Shown in pieces: positions 34,681 to 46,574 of a stretch of 56,188 nucleotides of DNA. Position numbers and translations under genes: made by a program. How positions within the stretch are numbered: the first letter of the stretch is position 1; each line of letters starts with the position of its first letter. The notes beneath the pieces are model-generated. The model was not told where the DNA came from and ran no database searches. It worked only from the letters and a program-made list of their open reading frames with translations. The DNA comes from an uncultured Verrucomicrobiota bacterium. GTDB lineage: Bacteria > Verrucomicrobiota > Verrucomicrobiia > Opitutales > Opitutaceae. The stretch covers positions 1-56,188 of the forward strand of contig CAIVDS010000012.1 of the NCBI GenBank assembly GCA_903904685.1, given 5' to 3'.

Positions 34681-35052
34681 CTAATTGGAGAAAATGGCTC
34701 TGAACTCGGCAAGGATCTGCTCGCGTGGCACATCCTTGCGAATGAAACCGTCTGCTCCGGCATCCGCCGCCGCCTTCACCGTGCCCGCCTGCACATCTCC
34801 GCTGAGCATCACGATGACAGCCTCGTCATTCGCCGCACGAAACTCACGTAGCAGCTCAATGCCACTGCCGCCTGGCATATTGATGTCCAGCGTCACCAAC
34901 TCGGGGGTATGCGCCGCAAACAACACCCGGGCTTCTTCCAATCCCCCCGCTTCGTAAAATATCCTGATGCCAAGCTGCCCCAGCAAAAGCTTTATGAACG
35001 CCCTCACGTGAACTTCGTCGTCGATGATCAGCGCACTTTCAGGAATGACCAT
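34681..35052 (-). CDS. Single-domain CheY-like response regulator
   Basis: A 123-residue receiver domain with no output domain. D11-D12 in IIDDE bind Mg, D56 in VTLDINMPGG is the phosphoacceptor, and the Lys of FIRKDVPRE is the conserved switch lysine. No histidine kinase is adjacent, so it probably acts in a phosphorelay or on a protein target with a distant kinase. It lies 45 nt after the esterase gene on the same strand and may share its transcript. Confidence 0.92.
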   Translation of the reverse strand: MVIPESALIIDDEVHVRAFIKLLLGQLGIRIFYEAGGLEEARVLFAAHTPELVTLDINMPGGSGIELLREFRAANDEAVIVMLSGDVQAGTVKAAADAGADGFIRKDVPREQILAEFRAIFSN

Positions 35053-35097
35053 GCTGTCATCGGTAACCGACCAGGCCCTCCGGGCAAGCCGTATCGT

Positions 35098-35886
35098 TCA
35101 GACACGGACAAGCCCGAGGTTCTGCGCGTGAAACTCCAACGCGTCCTGGATATGCGTATCCCAATAATCCCAGGTATGCGCGCCGGGAAATTCCCGGTAA
35201 AGATGGGGAACCTTGGCGGAAGTCAGCGCGGCATGAAACGCACGGTTGTCTTCGATGAGAAAATCCTCGGAGCCGCAATCTAGCAGCAGCTTGGGCAGGC
35301 GGCTGGCTTTTTTAGCCTTTTTCGCTAGTGCGCGAATATCATGTGCGGTGCCCACGGGAGAAGGACCGAACACGCGTTTAAGTTCTTCGGTAAACTCGGG
35401 CGACCAGCCAAGGCTTTGAGCCGCCTTCCAATAATCGTCCCCGTCCGTCATGTTCGACCAGCCCACCGCACCCGAGTGGCTGTTGATCGAGCAAAAACGA
35501 TCCGCGTATCCTAACCCCACTCGAAGCGCACCATAACCACCCATCGAAAGCCCGCCAATCGCCCGCGCACCGCGCTCCGCCTTCGCGTGAAATGTACGCT
35601 CGATGCACGCCGGCAATTCTTCGCCGATGTGTCGGGCATAGGCCGCCCCGTGGTCGTTGTCCGTGTAGAAACCACGGTAACCGTCGGGCATCACCACGAT
35701 GAGCGGCAGGTCGCGCACATACCATTCGATGCGGGAACGACGCAGCCACATGCTCGCGTCGTCGCTCAACCCGTGGAGCAGGTAGAACGTCGCGTAGGGA
35801 GGCTTGCCTGTTTCAGGCAGCAGCACCTCCGCGGTGGTCTGCTTGCCAAGGATGTCGCTTTTCCAGTGAAGAGTGCTCCAGGCCAT
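35098..35886 (-). CDS. Esterase-D-like alpha/beta hydrolase
   Basis: A 262-residue serine hydrolase. LLHGLSDDASMW holds the oxyanion region, GGLSMGGYGALR carries the nucleophile Ser in G-x-S-x-G, and GAHTWDYWD supplies the catalytic His; the Asp is probably in LLLDCGSEDFL. It belongs to the putative esterase / S-formylglutathione hydrolase group, but its substrate is not shown. The start MAWSTLHWKSDILG at 35886 is chosen over longer frames that run into the neighbouring methyltransferase gene. The gap to that gene is 13 nt. Confidence 0.88.
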   Translation of the reverse strand: MAWSTLHWKSDILGKQTTAEVLLPETGKPPYATFYLLHGLSDDASMWLRRSRIEWYVRDLPLIVVMPDGYRGFYTDNDHGAAYARHIGEELPACIERTFHAKAERGARAIGGLSMGGYGALRVGLGYADRFCSINSHSGAVGWSNMTDGDDYWKAAQSLGWSPEFTEELKRVFGPSPVGTAHDIRALAKKAKKASRLPKLLLDCGSEDFLIEDNRAFHAALTSAKVPHLYREFPGAHTWDYWDTHIQDALEFHAQNLGLVRV

Positions 35887-35899
35887 AAATAACAGAAAA

Positions 35900-37072
35900 T
35901 TATTCCACCCGCACGATGTAGCCGCGCAGGTATTCGCTCTCCGGCATGGTAACAAGCACCGGATGATCGGCTGGCTGGTGGCAGAATTCCGCCACGCGAA
36001 CCTTGCGCTTCGCATCGGTCGCCGCATCGGCGAGCACGCCGCGCAACTCAGCATCCTGCATGTGGTGCGAGCAGGTGTAGGTTGCGAGCACGCCGCCGGG
36101 CACGAGGCTCTGCATGGCGCGCAGGTTGATTTCCTTGTAGCCGCGCAGTGCACCTTCCAGCGCACTCTTCGATTTTGCGAAGGGCGGCGGATCGAGCACG
36201 ATCACATCCCACAAGGGCTCGCCGTGACGCACGGGGTCGTTGAACCAGTCGAAGACATTCGCGACGGCGAACGTGGCGTTCACGCTGTTACGCTCCGCAT
36301 TCTTCTTGGCTTGGTCGATCGCGTCCGCCGCGCTGTCGAGTCCGAGCACCTCCTTGGCCCCGGCCCGCGCCGCATGGAGCGCAAACGGCCCCTGATTGCA
36401 GAACGCGTCGAGCACGCGTTTACCCGAGCAATACTTCGCCAGCACGGCGTGCTGTTCGCGTTGATCCAGATAGAACCCGGTCTTCTGGCCGCTCTGCAAA
36501 TCGAGCCAGTAGTCGAAGCCGTCGATCTTTTCCCAGCGCGGCGCCCACGCCTGACCGCTGCGCGTGTAGACACCCAACGGCAAGCCCTCGAGTTTTCTGA
36601 TATGGGCGTCGTTGCGCACGATGATCTCGGACGGGGAAAGCAATTCCGCCAGCGATTCGACGATCACGGACGACCGCTGGTCCATCGCGAGCGACTGGAT
36701 CTGCAACACCAGCGTGTCGCCAAATTGATCGACAACCACGCCCGGCAAATCGTCCGACTCGGACCACACCAACCGGCGATGACGGGCCGCCGCATCACGC
36801 CGGGCGATCGCCCGCGTCAACGCCCCGCGCAGATAAGCCTCGTCGAGTGTCACGCGCTGCGTGCTCAGCCGCCGCCAGATGATCTGTGACTTGGAGTTGT
36901 AGATGCCGCTGCCGAGAAATCGACCGGCGCGGTCCCGACATTCGACGACTTGGCCATCCTGTTCGGCGGCAAGCAGCGCCTCCACCTCGTTGGCAAACAC
37001 CCACGGATGGCCGGAGAGAACACGGGACTTGGCGTTGGCTTTGAGTTTCAGCGAAAGGACGGGCGACGACAT
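35900..37072 (-). CDS. RlmI-like 23S rRNA (cytosine-5) methyltransferase
   Basis: A 390-residue SAM-dependent RNA methyltransferase. The N-terminal 75 residues form a PUA RNA-binding domain (GHPWVFANEVEAL). The catalytic half contains SAM motif I VLDAFCNQGPFALHAARAGA, the motif IV VIVLDPPPFAKSK and the catalytic Cys in TYTCSHHM. Family length and the order of motifs match RlmI/YccW, which modifies 23S rRNA C1962 in E. coli. ATG at 37072 starts MSSPVLSLKLK; longer open frames overlap the neighbouring aminotransferase and are rejected. Confidence 0.9.
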   Translation of the reverse strand: MSSPVLSLKLKANAKSRVLSGHPWVFANEVEALLAAEQDGQVVECRDRAGRFLGSGIYNSKSQIIWRRLSTQRVTLDEAYLRGALTRAIARRDAAARHRRLVWSESDDLPGVVVDQFGDTLVLQIQSLAMDQRSSVIVESLAELLSPSEIIVRNDAHIRKLEGLPLGVYTRSGQAWAPRWEKIDGFDYWLDLQSGQKTGFYLDQREQHAVLAKYCSGKRVLDAFCNQGPFALHAARAGAKEVLGLDSAADAIDQAKKNAERNSVNATFAVANVFDWFNDPVRHGEPLWDVIVLDPPPFAKSKSALEGALRGYKEINLRAMQSLVPGGVLATYTCSHHMQDAELRGVLADAATDAKRKVRVAEFCHQPADHPVLVTMPESEYLRGYIVRVE

Positions 37073-37203
37073 GGGACCATCATCACCAGCACCCGTGGCG
37101 TTAGAAGCGAAAACTGCGATTTCTTTACAGGCCAGGATCAATGCCAGCTTGGTAACGGTTGTGAACTGGTCTGACAGGAATACGCGGCGAGCTCCGGAGA
37201 CCC

Positions 37204-38385
37204 TCAACGAGCCTGCCCCTGCACGAAGCGGTCGATGCGGTCGCAAGCGGTGATGAGTTGTTCGTAGCTGGTGGCGAAGCACGCTCGCACATGGCCTGTG
37301 CCGTTGACCCCGAAAGCAATGCCGGGGACGACCGCGACCTTTTCCTTTTCGAGCAGGCCCACCGCGAAGTTCTTCTCGGTGAGACCGGAGGACGTGACAT
37401 CGGGAAAAGCGTAGAAGGAGCCGCGCGGCGCATGGCACTTGAGACCGATCTCGTTGAAACGGCGCACCACGAGATCGCGACGGCGGTGATATTGGTCGCG
37501 CATCTTGCACACGCTGTCCCAGCCGCGCTGGAGCGCCTCAAGGGCGGCCTCCTGCGCGATTATCGAGGCGCAGAGCATGGTGTATTGATGGACCTTCATC
37601 ATCGCGTCGATGAGCGCGGCGGGGCCGCAGGCGTAGCCGATGCGCCAGCCGGTCATCGCAAAAGCCTTGGAGAAGCCGTGCAGGAAAATCGTGCGCTCGG
37701 CCATGCCGGGAAGGCTGGCGATGCTGGTGTGTGAGCCCTCAAAGGTGAGCTCGGAATAGATCTCGTCGCTCATTACGAGCAGGTCTTTTTCGCGGCAGAA
37801 TTCAGCGATCTTCGTCAACTGCTCCAGGTTGCACGTCCCGCCGGTGGGATTGCACGGAAGGTTGAGCATGAGAATCTTGCAGCCATGCACCCACGCGGCG
37901 CGCAGGGCCTCGGCGGTGAGCGCGAACTGATCCTTCGCGTAGGTCGGCACCGCCACGGCCTCCCCGTGCACGAGCGTGATGCTCGGATGATAGGAGACAT
38001 AACACGGCTGGTGATACATCACTTTGTCGCCCGGATTGCACAGCGCGCGCAGCGCCAGGTCGATCGCCTCGGACACGCCGACGGTGATGATGACCTCGTC
38101 CTCGGGACGATAGTTTACACCGAAGTGCTCGGTCACGTAGGTCGAGATCGCGCGGCGCAGCTCGATCATGCCGAGATTGGACGTGTAGTAGGTCTTGCCC
38201 TTTTCGAGGGCGTAGATGGCGGCCTCGCGGATGTGCCAGGGGGTGACGAAATCGGGTTCGCCCACGCCGAGGGAAATCACGTCCTGGCCCTTCATCTTGG
38301 CCACGAGTTCGAAAAAATCACGGATACCGCTCTTGGGCAGCGAGGCCACATGGCCCGCCACCCAGCGTTTTGGGTCAGCGCTCAT
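37204..38385 (-). CDS. Class I/II PLP-dependent aminotransferase
   Basis: A 393-residue fold-type I enzyme. The PLP lysine is in HGFSKAFAMTGWRIGYACG, the Asn of LNLPCNPTGGT and the Asp and Tyr of VMSDEIYSEL contact the cofactor, and the Arg of VRACFATS near the end binds the substrate carboxylate. It resembles aspartate/aromatic or PatA-type aminotransferases; the precise substrate is uncertain. A Lrp/AsnC-type regulator gene ends 12 nt upstream in the same direction, which suggests it controls this gene in response to an amino acid. Confidence 0.92.
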   Translation of the reverse strand: MSADPKRWVAGHVASLPKSGIRDFFELVAKMKGQDVISLGVGEPDFVTPWHIREAAIYALEKGKTYYTSNLGMIELRRAISTYVTEHFGVNYRPEDEVIITVGVSEAIDLALRALCNPGDKVMYHQPCYVSYHPSITLVHGEAVAVPTYAKDQFALTAEALRAAWVHGCKILMLNLPCNPTGGTCNLEQLTKIAEFCREKDLLVMSDEIYSELTFEGSHTSIASLPGMAERTIFLHGFSKAFAMTGWRIGYACGPAALIDAMMKVHQYTMLCASIIAQEAALEALQRGWDSVCKMRDQYHRRRDLVVRRFNEIGLKCHAPRGSFYAFPDVTSSGLTEKNFAVGLLEKEKVAVVPGIAFGVNGTGHVRACFATSYEQLITACDRIDRFVQGQAR

Positions 38386-38397
38386 GGTGGTGCGGGA

Positions 38398-38901
38398 TTA
38401 CGGAGCGACGTTGAGGCGGGAGCTCTGCGCCTCCGCCTGCTCGACGAGGAAACCGCCCTCCTTATAAGAGCGCAGCATGAAATGGGTGCTTGTGGAGAGA
38501 ATACCCTCGAGTGTCGAAAGTTTTTCCGACACGAAGCCGGCGACTTTTTGCAGGCTGGAACCGTCCACGATGACCAGCAGGTCGTAGCCGCCCGACATGA
38601 GATAGCAGGACTCGACTTCGTCAAAACGCGCCAGACGCTCCGCGAGACGGTTGAATCCGCCACCGCGCTCGGGTGTCACCTTCACTTCGATCACCGCACG
38701 AACTGCGGCACCTGCGGCGGCCTCGCGCGAGAGATCGAGCACCGGACGCCAGCCGAGGAAGATTTTATCTTTTTTCAGCTGTTCCAGATGCTGTTGAACT
38801 TCGACTTCGGACAAGCCGACGACCAGCGCCATTTGCGCAGTGGTAAGACGGCCGCCTTCGAGTAACAGCTTGAGAACAGGGTTCATAAGGGACTGAGACA
38901 T
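38398..38901 (-). CDS. Lrp/AsnC-family transcriptional regulator
   Basis: About 167 residues. The N-terminal winged helix (GGRLTTAQMALVVGLSEVEV) binds DNA and the C-terminal RAM domain (FDEVESCYLMSGGYDLLVIV) senses amino acids. The start is ambiguous between GTG at 38928, ATG at 38901 and ATG at 38886; none has a strong Shine-Dalgarno site, and 38901 is used. It sits 12 nt ahead of the aminotransferase gene and probably regulates it. Its promoter would lie in the 120 nt divergent from ffh. Confidence 0.88.
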   Translation of the reverse strand: MSQSLMNPVLKLLLEGGRLTTAQMALVVGLSEVEVQQHLEQLKKDKIFLGWRPVLDLSREAAAGAAVRAVIEVKVTPERGGGFNRLAERLARFDEVESCYLMSGGYDLLVIVDGSSLQKVAGFVSEKLSTLEGILSTSTHFMLRSYKEGGFLVEQAEAQSSRLNVAP

Positions 38902-39021
38902 TCGCAGAAGATGGAACCGGGAATCCACACAATTCTTTGCTCCAGCCCCGTCCCGGTTGCCGAGACTTTGAAATTAGCATGGATTAGCGCCCGTTAGGGG
39001 TTTCAAATCAGCCCTTTTCCA

Positions 39022-40365
39022 ATGTTCGAATCCCTCACCGACAAACTCTCGTCCGCCCTCCGCAATCTTCGCGGCGTCGGCAAACTGACCGAAGAAAACA
39101 TGGCCGACGCCCTCAAGGAGGTGCGCACCGCCCTGCTCTCGGCCGACGTCCATTTCCGCGTCGCCCGCGAATTCGTTGAACGCGTCCAAGCCCAATGCGT
39201 CGGCCAGGGGGTCATCAAGTCCGTCACTCCCGGCCAGCAGATCATCAAGATCATCAACGACGAGTTGGTCCGCCTGCTCGGCGAAGGCACCACCGATCTC
39301 TCCCCCGCCCGCCCGCTCAAAGTCCTCATGGTCGGCCTGCACGGCTCAGGTAAAACCACCTCGACCGCCAAGCTGGGCAAGCTACTCAAAAAACGCGGCT
39401 ACCGCCCGTTCGTCATCGGCTGTGACGTCTACCACCCCGCCGCCATCGACCAACTGGAGATCCTCGCGAAGCAGGAGGATCTCGGCTTCTACAGCGACCG
39501 TGTTTCCAAGGACGTTCCCGCCATTGGTGCCGCCGGCCTCGCCGCCGCGCAAGCCGCCGGAGCCGATGCCATCCTGTTCGACACCGCCGGTCGCCTCCAG
39601 ATCGACACCGACCTGATCGAAGAGGTCCAAAAACTTCGCGAACGCATCAAGCCCGACGAAATCTTTCTCGTTGCCGACGGCGCGCTCGGCCAGGAGGCCG
39701 TCAATGTCGCCAAGGCCTTCCACGAGGCGCTCGGCCTCACCGGCATCATCCTCACCAAGCTCGACGGCGACGCCCGCGGCGGCGCGGCGCTTTCCATCAA
39801 GTCGATCACCGGGGTGCCCATCAAGTTCGTTGGCACGGGCGAAAAGGTCGCCGACTTCGACACCTTTTATCCCGACCGCCTCGCCTCGCGCATCCTCGGC
39901 ATGGGCGATGTCGTTTCCCTCGTCGAAAAAGCCCAGGAGCACATCGACCAGAAAGAGGCCGAGAAGATGGCGGACAAACTCCGCAAGGCAGACTTCAACC
40001 TCGAGGACTTCCTTGCGCAGATGCAGCAGATCAAAAAACTGGGCTCCATGCAGAGCATCATGGGCATGATGCCCGGCATGAACGGCGTGGAACTTCCCGA
40101 CGACGCCGAGAAACAAATGTGCCGCACCGAGGCGATCATCCACTCGATGACGATCCAGGAACGCCGCAAGCCCGAGATTCTCAACGGCAACCGCCGCCTC
40201 CGCATCGCCAACGGCGCCGGCGTAAAGGTCCTCGAGGTCAACCAACTCCTGAAACAATTTCAGCAGATGCAGAAAATGATGAAGATGCTCAAGGGCGGCG
40301 GCGCGAAAAAGATGATGCGCCAGATGGAGGCCATGAAAGGCCGGGGCGGCTTCCCCGGAATGTGA
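39022..40365 (+). CDS. ffh: Signal recognition particle protein Ffh
   Basis: A 447-residue SRP54 GTPase that, with SRP RNA, targets nascent membrane proteins. The N domain occupies the first 95 residues; the G domain has G1 [16 protein letters not shown]3 DTAGRLQ and G4 [10 protein letters not shown]. The methionine-rich M domain ends with [17 protein letters not shown] and GRGGFPGM. Length is typical. ATG at 39022 gives [16 protein letters not shown], the standard start. No SRP RNA gene was found next to it. Confidence 0.97.
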   Translation: MFESLTDKLSSALRNLRGVGKLTEENMADALKEVRTALLSADVHFRVAREFVERVQAQCVGQGVIKSVTPGQQIIKIINDELVRLLGEGTTDLSPARPLKVLMVGLHGSGKTTSTAKLGKLLKKRGYRPFVIGCDVYHPAAIDQLEILAKQEDLGFYSDRVSKDVPAIGAAGLAAAQAAGADAILFDTAGRLQIDTDLIEEVQKLRERIKPDEIFLVADGALGQEAVNVAKAFHEALGLTGIILTKLDGDARGGAALSIKSITGVPIKFVGTGEKVADFDTFYPDRLASRILGMGDVVSLVEKAQEHIDQKEAEKMADKLRKADFNLEDFLAQMQQIKKLGSMQSIMGMMPGMNGVELPDDAEKQMCRTEAIIHSMTIQERRKPEILNGNRRLRIANGAGVKVLEVNQLLKQFQQMQKMMKMLKGGGAKKMMRQMEAMKGRGGFPGM

Positions 40366-40426
40366 CGGAATCTACCGACGGCCGCCGCATCACACCCTCA
40401 CTCATCATTCCCGGCTGTTGCGCAAA

Positions 40427-40969
40427 ATGATCAGGACAACACTACACGCCACCACCTTCACCACGCCCTGCGGCCCCTTTTCCGTCGCGGTTGACGACAC
40501 CGGCGCCGTCGTCGCCACGGCCTTCGGCAACCTCGCCCGCCTGCGCGAACGCCTCCCGGAAAAATGGAACCCAATAGGTGACACTTTTCATGAACTCGCT
40601 GCGATCGAAAAACAGGTGAAGGCTTATTTCGCGGGCAAGCGACAAACGTTCGATCTTCCGCTCGCCGCGCACGGCACCGAGTTTCAACAACGAGTGTGGG
40701 CTGCTCTCGTCGCGATTCCCTTCGGCGAGACGCGCAGCTACGGACAACTCGCTGCCGAACTCGGCCATCCCGGTGCCGCGCGCGCCATCGGCCGCGCCAA
40801 CGCCACCAACCCCATCTGCCTCCTCGTGCCTTGCCATCGCGTGATCGGCGCCGACGGATCGCTCGCCGGCTTCGCCTTCGGCAAAGACATCAAACGCCGG
40901 CTGCTGCTTCACGAAGGCTCACTACCCGCCCGTGCGCGCACGATGGATATTCAACGCCACTTGTTTTAG
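40427..40969 (+). CDS. ogt: Methylated-DNA--protein-cysteine methyltransferase (Ogt-type)
   Basis: A 180-residue suicide DNA repair enzyme that removes alkyl groups from O6-guanine. The active Cys lies in LLVPCHRVIGADGSLAGF, and the upstream IPFGETRSYGQLA and RAIGRANATNP are conserved DNA-binding parts. ATG at 40427 is preferred to a TTG three codons upstream. Its 3' end overlaps the convergent trpF gene by 48 nt. Confidence 0.95.
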   Translation: MIRTTLHATTFTTPCGPFSVAVDDTGAVVATAFGNLARLRERLPEKWNPIGDTFHELAAIEKQVKAYFAGKRQTFDLPLAAHGTEFQQRVWAALVAIPFGETRSYGQLAAELGHPGAARAIGRANATNPICLLVPCHRVIGADGSLAGFAFGKDIKRRLLLHEGSLPARARTMDIQRHLF

Positions 40970-41584
40970 CTTGGCGTGGTCCTTGACGCCGGGGGCCGCT
41001 TCGACGCCGCTGTTCACGTCGACAAACTTCGCCCCGCTTTGGGCGAGCGCCTCGGCGATGTTGTCGGGGTTGAGACCCCCGGCAAGAATCCATGTCTTTC
41101 CGGGATGCCCGGCCTGAAGACGGGCAAACCCGGACCAGTCGCCAGTCTTGCCCGAGCCGCCGAAGCCGCCGGCGTGGAAAGTATCGACCAGAAAGGTCTC
41201 GGCGAGGGGTAACAATTCCGGAGCCAGCTCATCCGTCGTCGGAAGCTTGGGCGCGAGCCAGAGCCTCCCGGGGCCGACCCGCCGCGACCATGAAGCGACG
41301 GCCTTCACCGGCACGATCGCCGCATCAAAGTGTATCTGAAAACGATCAAATCCCGCGGCCTCCGCAGCGGAGAGTTCCTCCGCGGACGGCTCGACCATCA
41401 CGGCGACGCGTTTGCGCCCGGCGGGCAGCAGTCCCGCCATCGCCCGATATTGAACAATCGAAAGATAACGCGGCGACTTGGGATACAGGATAAATCCGAG
41501 CGCGTCGGCCCCGTGATCGTCGGCAAATCCGGCATCCACCAGCGAGGTGAGCCCGCAGACCTTGAAGCGAATGCCATCGATCAT
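40922..41584 (-). CDS. trpF: TrpF, phosphoribosylanthranilate isomerase
   Basis: A 220-residue barrel enzyme of tryptophan synthesis. The catalytic Cys lies in FKVCGLTSLVDAG, the first loop; the catalytic Asp is in FLVDTFHAGG; phosphate-binding strands are ILAGGLNPDNI and VDVNSGVEAAPGVKD. ATG at 41584 is chosen because preceding codons lack homology. It converges on ogt with a 48-nt overlap. No other trp gene is in the window. Confidence 0.94.
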   Translation of the reverse strand: MIDGIRFKVCGLTSLVDAGFADDHGADALGFILYPKSPRYLSIVQYRAMAGLLPAGRKRVAVMVEPSAEELSAAEAAGFDRFQIHFDAAIVPVKAVASWSRRVGPGRLWLAPKLPTTDELAPELLPLAETFLVDTFHAGGFGGSGKTGDWSGFARLQAGHPGKTWILAGGLNPDNIAEALAQSGAKFVDVNSGVEAAPGVKDHAKLKQVALNIHRARTGG

Positions 41585-41765
41585 TGATTTTAGCGGAGGT
41601 TCGAAGAATGGAAGCGGACGCGCCTCGGACACGACGCGTGAACGATGCGAAATCTACGGACGGCGCCCGGCGTGGCGATGATGAAACAGGCGCACCTTCC
41701 GCGGACTCTTGCCGTCAGGTTCCCACGATTCCCCGAGAGCGTCCGTCGTCTGCGGGCCGCGCTCA

Positions 41766-42416
41766 TTAAAACCCCGAAGTGCTTTCCGGCGCCTTGGCCT
41801 GCCGGAGCTTTTGCTGTTCTTCTAAGACAGTCGCCTTGGTCTCCTCGGCAATGCGCCGCTGCTGCACGATCATGGAATCCAGAGCGGCCGTGTAGATAAT
41901 CAACCAGTTCTCTTGAATTTTTGCCCGCAGGCTACCGTCGGCGAGTTGATAGTCGTAGCCGATGGCCGAGGCCTGTCCCGCCACGGATTCAGCCGAAACC
42001 TTGTTCCACTCGGATCCACCATGGTTGGCCTTGAGGATGATCTGGATCTCAAACTCGCTCAAACTGTCGCCGACCCGTTGATACGCTTCCATCGCTGAAT
42101 GGTTATCCAGGTAAAAAACATACACCCGCCAGCCCGAATCATTGCTCAGCTGATGGGCCACCGCGGATTTCCAATATCTTCGTTCGATTATCCCCGGTGG
42201 GGAAAAGACGCGTATGTCATTGAAAGGCTGCAGCCGCAGCATCTCCGCTTCTTTGATCGGATCGGCGGTTTTGTCGTGAGGTATCGTTTTGCCAACAAAA
42301 GGTTGCAGCAGGCGATGCTCAAACTCCTCCCTTGTTTCGCCAATGCGAGCCTGCACTGGCACGAAAAGGAGGGATCCGAAGCCACAGAGAACGGCGGCGA
42401 TCAAGGGGTATGACAT
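41766..42416 (-). CDS. Secreted hypothetical protein
   Basis: A 216-residue exported protein of unknown function. MSYPLIAAVLCGFGSLLFVP is a signal peptide ending near VQA. No recognised domain is seen; a charged, helical C-terminal segment (QQRRIAEETKATVLEEQQ) suggests a short coiled coil. It follows a zinc-ribbon membrane protein gene by 71 nt, and the 181 nt to trpF appear empty. A longer frame upstream is rejected because it lacks signal-peptide-like sequence. Confidence 0.7.
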   Translation of the reverse strand: MSYPLIAAVLCGFGSLLFVPVQARIGETREEFEHRLLQPFVGKTIPHDKTADPIKEAEMLRLQPFNDIRVFSPPGIIERRYWKSAVAHQLSNDSGWRVYVFYLDNHSAMEAYQRVGDSLSEFEIQIILKANHGGSEWNKVSAESVAGQASAIGYDYQLADGSLRAKIQENWLIIYTAALDSMIVQQRRIAEETKATVLEEQQKLRQAKAPESTSGF

Positions 42417-42487
42417 AGATTGAGCATCGCCATTTTCAACACCCACGGCGATAAAAAATTGAAGCCGGCACCCGTCCTTCTGACAGG

Positions 42488-42769
42488 TTAAAATCGCCTG
42501 ATGAAGACAAGGATCCCGATTAACAGGGCCATCCCGATCCCGATCGCCCACCAAAGGATGCCGACGATCTTTCTTCCGGATTTCGTCCCCTTGACTTGGT
42601 CATCAAAGGCCTCGGCGGGCAGATCCAAGCCGTCGTAGCAGGTTGCCTCATCGTTCCAACCAGTCCGTTCATCCGCGCCGCATTCTGGACACGCCCGCGC
42701 CTTGGCCGGGATCGCCGCACCGCAAACCGGACATTCCGACGGGGGCTTAAACTGTCGACGGTTAGACAC
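42488..42769 (-). CDS. Zinc-ribbon single-pass membrane protein
   Basis: About 93 residues from GTG at 42769, 14 nt after glgB. CPVCGAAIPAKARACPECGA is a four-Cys zinc ribbon, followed by a charged stretch and a C-terminal membrane helix (ILWWAIGIGMALLIGILVFI). No function is known. An earlier frame opening overlaps the end of glgB and has no family-like residues. It probably shares a transcript with glgB. Confidence 0.7.
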   Translation of the reverse strand: MSNRRQFKPPSECPVCGAAIPAKARACPECGADERTGWNDEATCYDGLDLPAEAFDDQVKGTKSGRKIVGILWWAIGIGMALLIGILVFIRRF

Positions 42770-42783
42770 GGAACAGTCCAACG

Positions 42784-44997
<2,214 letters not shown>

Positions 44998-45415
44998 GAT
45001 TGGGTTGGGGATTGCAAAAAGTGTGCCGACCGCGGGCAACCGCGTCCAGAACGGGTTTTACGAAAGCAACAACAAGACGTCGGGACGCGCCAGTTCCTTC
45101 GGCTCGACCGCCCTCGCTATTCCGCATCCGTTACAACAAAATGCGGCCCCACAGTAAGCTCGGCTATCCCTCCACACCTCCACAAGCAAGTTCGCTCTTG
45201 TTCAAACCACCAAGTCTTGAAACCTTTTTCGACCTCATCATGCATCATTTTATTTTAATACATTTGATACAATAACTTAAAAATTAAAAATGTTTATTCC
45301 GGACGACTCCGCGTTTGAAATTGAATAACATGGCACCACGAAACAGCAGCGGCTGTTTTAAAGCTCGTCCATTGCCATCCCCCACTCTTAAGCATGCGGT
45401 TTAGATTCTCCCAAC
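44998..45415. promoter_or_regulatory. Divergent intergenic region, glgB / ubiE
   Basis: About 418 nt without a convincing gene. The segment 45241-45300 is strikingly AT-rich compared with the rest of the window and contains TTGATA at 45264-45269 followed by TTAAAAA about 15 nt on, a plausible promoter. Both flanking genes point away from it. Confidence 0.4.
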
Positions 45416-46123
45416 ATGCCTGATCCCGTTGCAGTCAACTCCATGTTCGCCCGTATTGCCCGTCGTTACGACGTGGCCAACCACCTGCTGAGCGGCGGCG
45501 TGGACACATGGTGGCGTCGCCGCTTAGTCGCTACCGTGAATCGCCATCATTTCCGTGACGTGCTCGATCTGGCGACTGGCAGTGGAGATGTGGCTTTTGC
45601 CCTCAGTCGGAAGCTGCCCGAGACTACTCGGATCACTGGCATGGACTTCTGCCAGCCGATGCTCGATGAAGCCGGCATCAAGCAACGAACCGGCGGCCAC
45701 TATGCCAACATCGTTTTCCAGCAGGGCGACGGCATGGCTTTGCCGTTAACCGACGCCTCGTTCGATGCCGTCACTCTATCGTTCGGTCTGCGCAACATGG
45801 CCGATCGGCATAAAGCCCTTTTGGAGATCAACCGCGTGCTTCGTCCAGGCGGACGGTTCTATTTACTGGAATTTTCCCAACCACATCGCTGGTTCAAACC
45901 CATTTACTATTTTTACCTAAATCATATCCTTCCCGTGTTCGCAGGTCTGGTCACCGGAGATCGCGATGCCTACGACTACCTCAATTGCTCCATCGAAGGT
46001 TATCCCGATTATCACACGATGACCGGAGAAATCCTCAAAGCCGGCTTCAAGGAAGTGTCTGTCACACGCATGACCTTTGGCATCGTGGCCCTGCATGCCG
46101 CCGTGAAGCCGACTTTAAAATAG
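45416..46123 (+). CDS. UbiE/MenG-family quinone C-methyltransferase
   Basis: A 235-residue SAM-dependent methyltransferase for ubiquinone and/or menaquinone. MFARIARRYDVANHLLSGG is the family N-terminus, VLDLATGSGDVAFALS the SAM-binding motif I, and the family signatures SFGLRNMADRHKAL and RVLRPGGRFYLLEFSQP are intact. Without a genomic context the choice between UbiE and MenG cannot be made; menaquinone is more likely in this lineage. It converges on the A-type Fe-S carrier gene. Confidence 0.92.
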   Translation: MPDPVAVNSMFARIARRYDVANHLLSGGVDTWWRRRLVATVNRHHFRDVLDLATGSGDVAFALSRKLPETTRITGMDFCQPMLDEAGIKQRTGGHYANIVFQQGDGMALPLTDASFDAVTLSFGLRNMADRHKALLEINRVLRPGGRFYLLEFSQPHRWFKPIYYFYLNHILPVFAGLVTGDRDAYDYLNCSIEGYPDYHTMTGEILKAGFKEVSVTRMTFGIVALHAAVKPTLK

Positions 46124-46147
46124 CCCGGCTATCCGCCGACGCGGGGA

Positions 46148-46465
46148 TCAATTGAAAGACTTTCCGCAGCCGCATGTGCTTTCGGCGTTGGGATTTTTGA
46201 TCTCAAAGCCCTTGCCATGCAATCCATCGTCGAAATCGATGTGCGATCCGTTCAGGTAAGCGAGACTGGCGGGATCAATCACGATCTTAACTCCTTCGCT
46301 CTCGAACGACTGGTCATCTGGCTTGGGTTCATCAAACGACATCCCATACTGGAATCCTGAACAACCACCCGTTTCAACCAACACCCTGAGAAATTTACTA
46401 CCGACTGGCTGCCCCGATTGCATGGCGCGGACATGGTTGGCCGCGCGTGGACTAAGCGTAATCAT
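46148..46465 (-). CDS. A-type Fe-S carrier (IscA/ErpA/SufA family)
   Basis: A 105-residue HesB-like protein that carries and delivers Fe-S clusters. The three conserved Cys are present: one in ETGGCSGFQYG and two in the C-terminal STCGCGKSF. ATG at 46465 starts MITLSPRAANHVR, the standard beginning. It is not in an isc or suf operon here, but a sufCB cluster lies 8 kb away. It converges on the quinone methyltransferase gene with a 24-nt gap. Confidence 0.94.
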   Translation of the reverse strand: MITLSPRAANHVRAMQSGQPVGSKFLRVLVETGGCSGFQYGMSFDEPKPDDQSFESEGVKIVIDPASLAYLNGSHIDFDDGLHGKGFEIKNPNAESTCGCGKSFN

Positions 46466-46574
46466 TGCCCAACCATGAACACACAAGCCAGCCTGTCAAT
46501 GAGCGCAGCACTTCTCATGCTAGACACAATTTCACCTCTTGCCAGCACCGCCCTTCTGCCTTTCCCTCAACACC

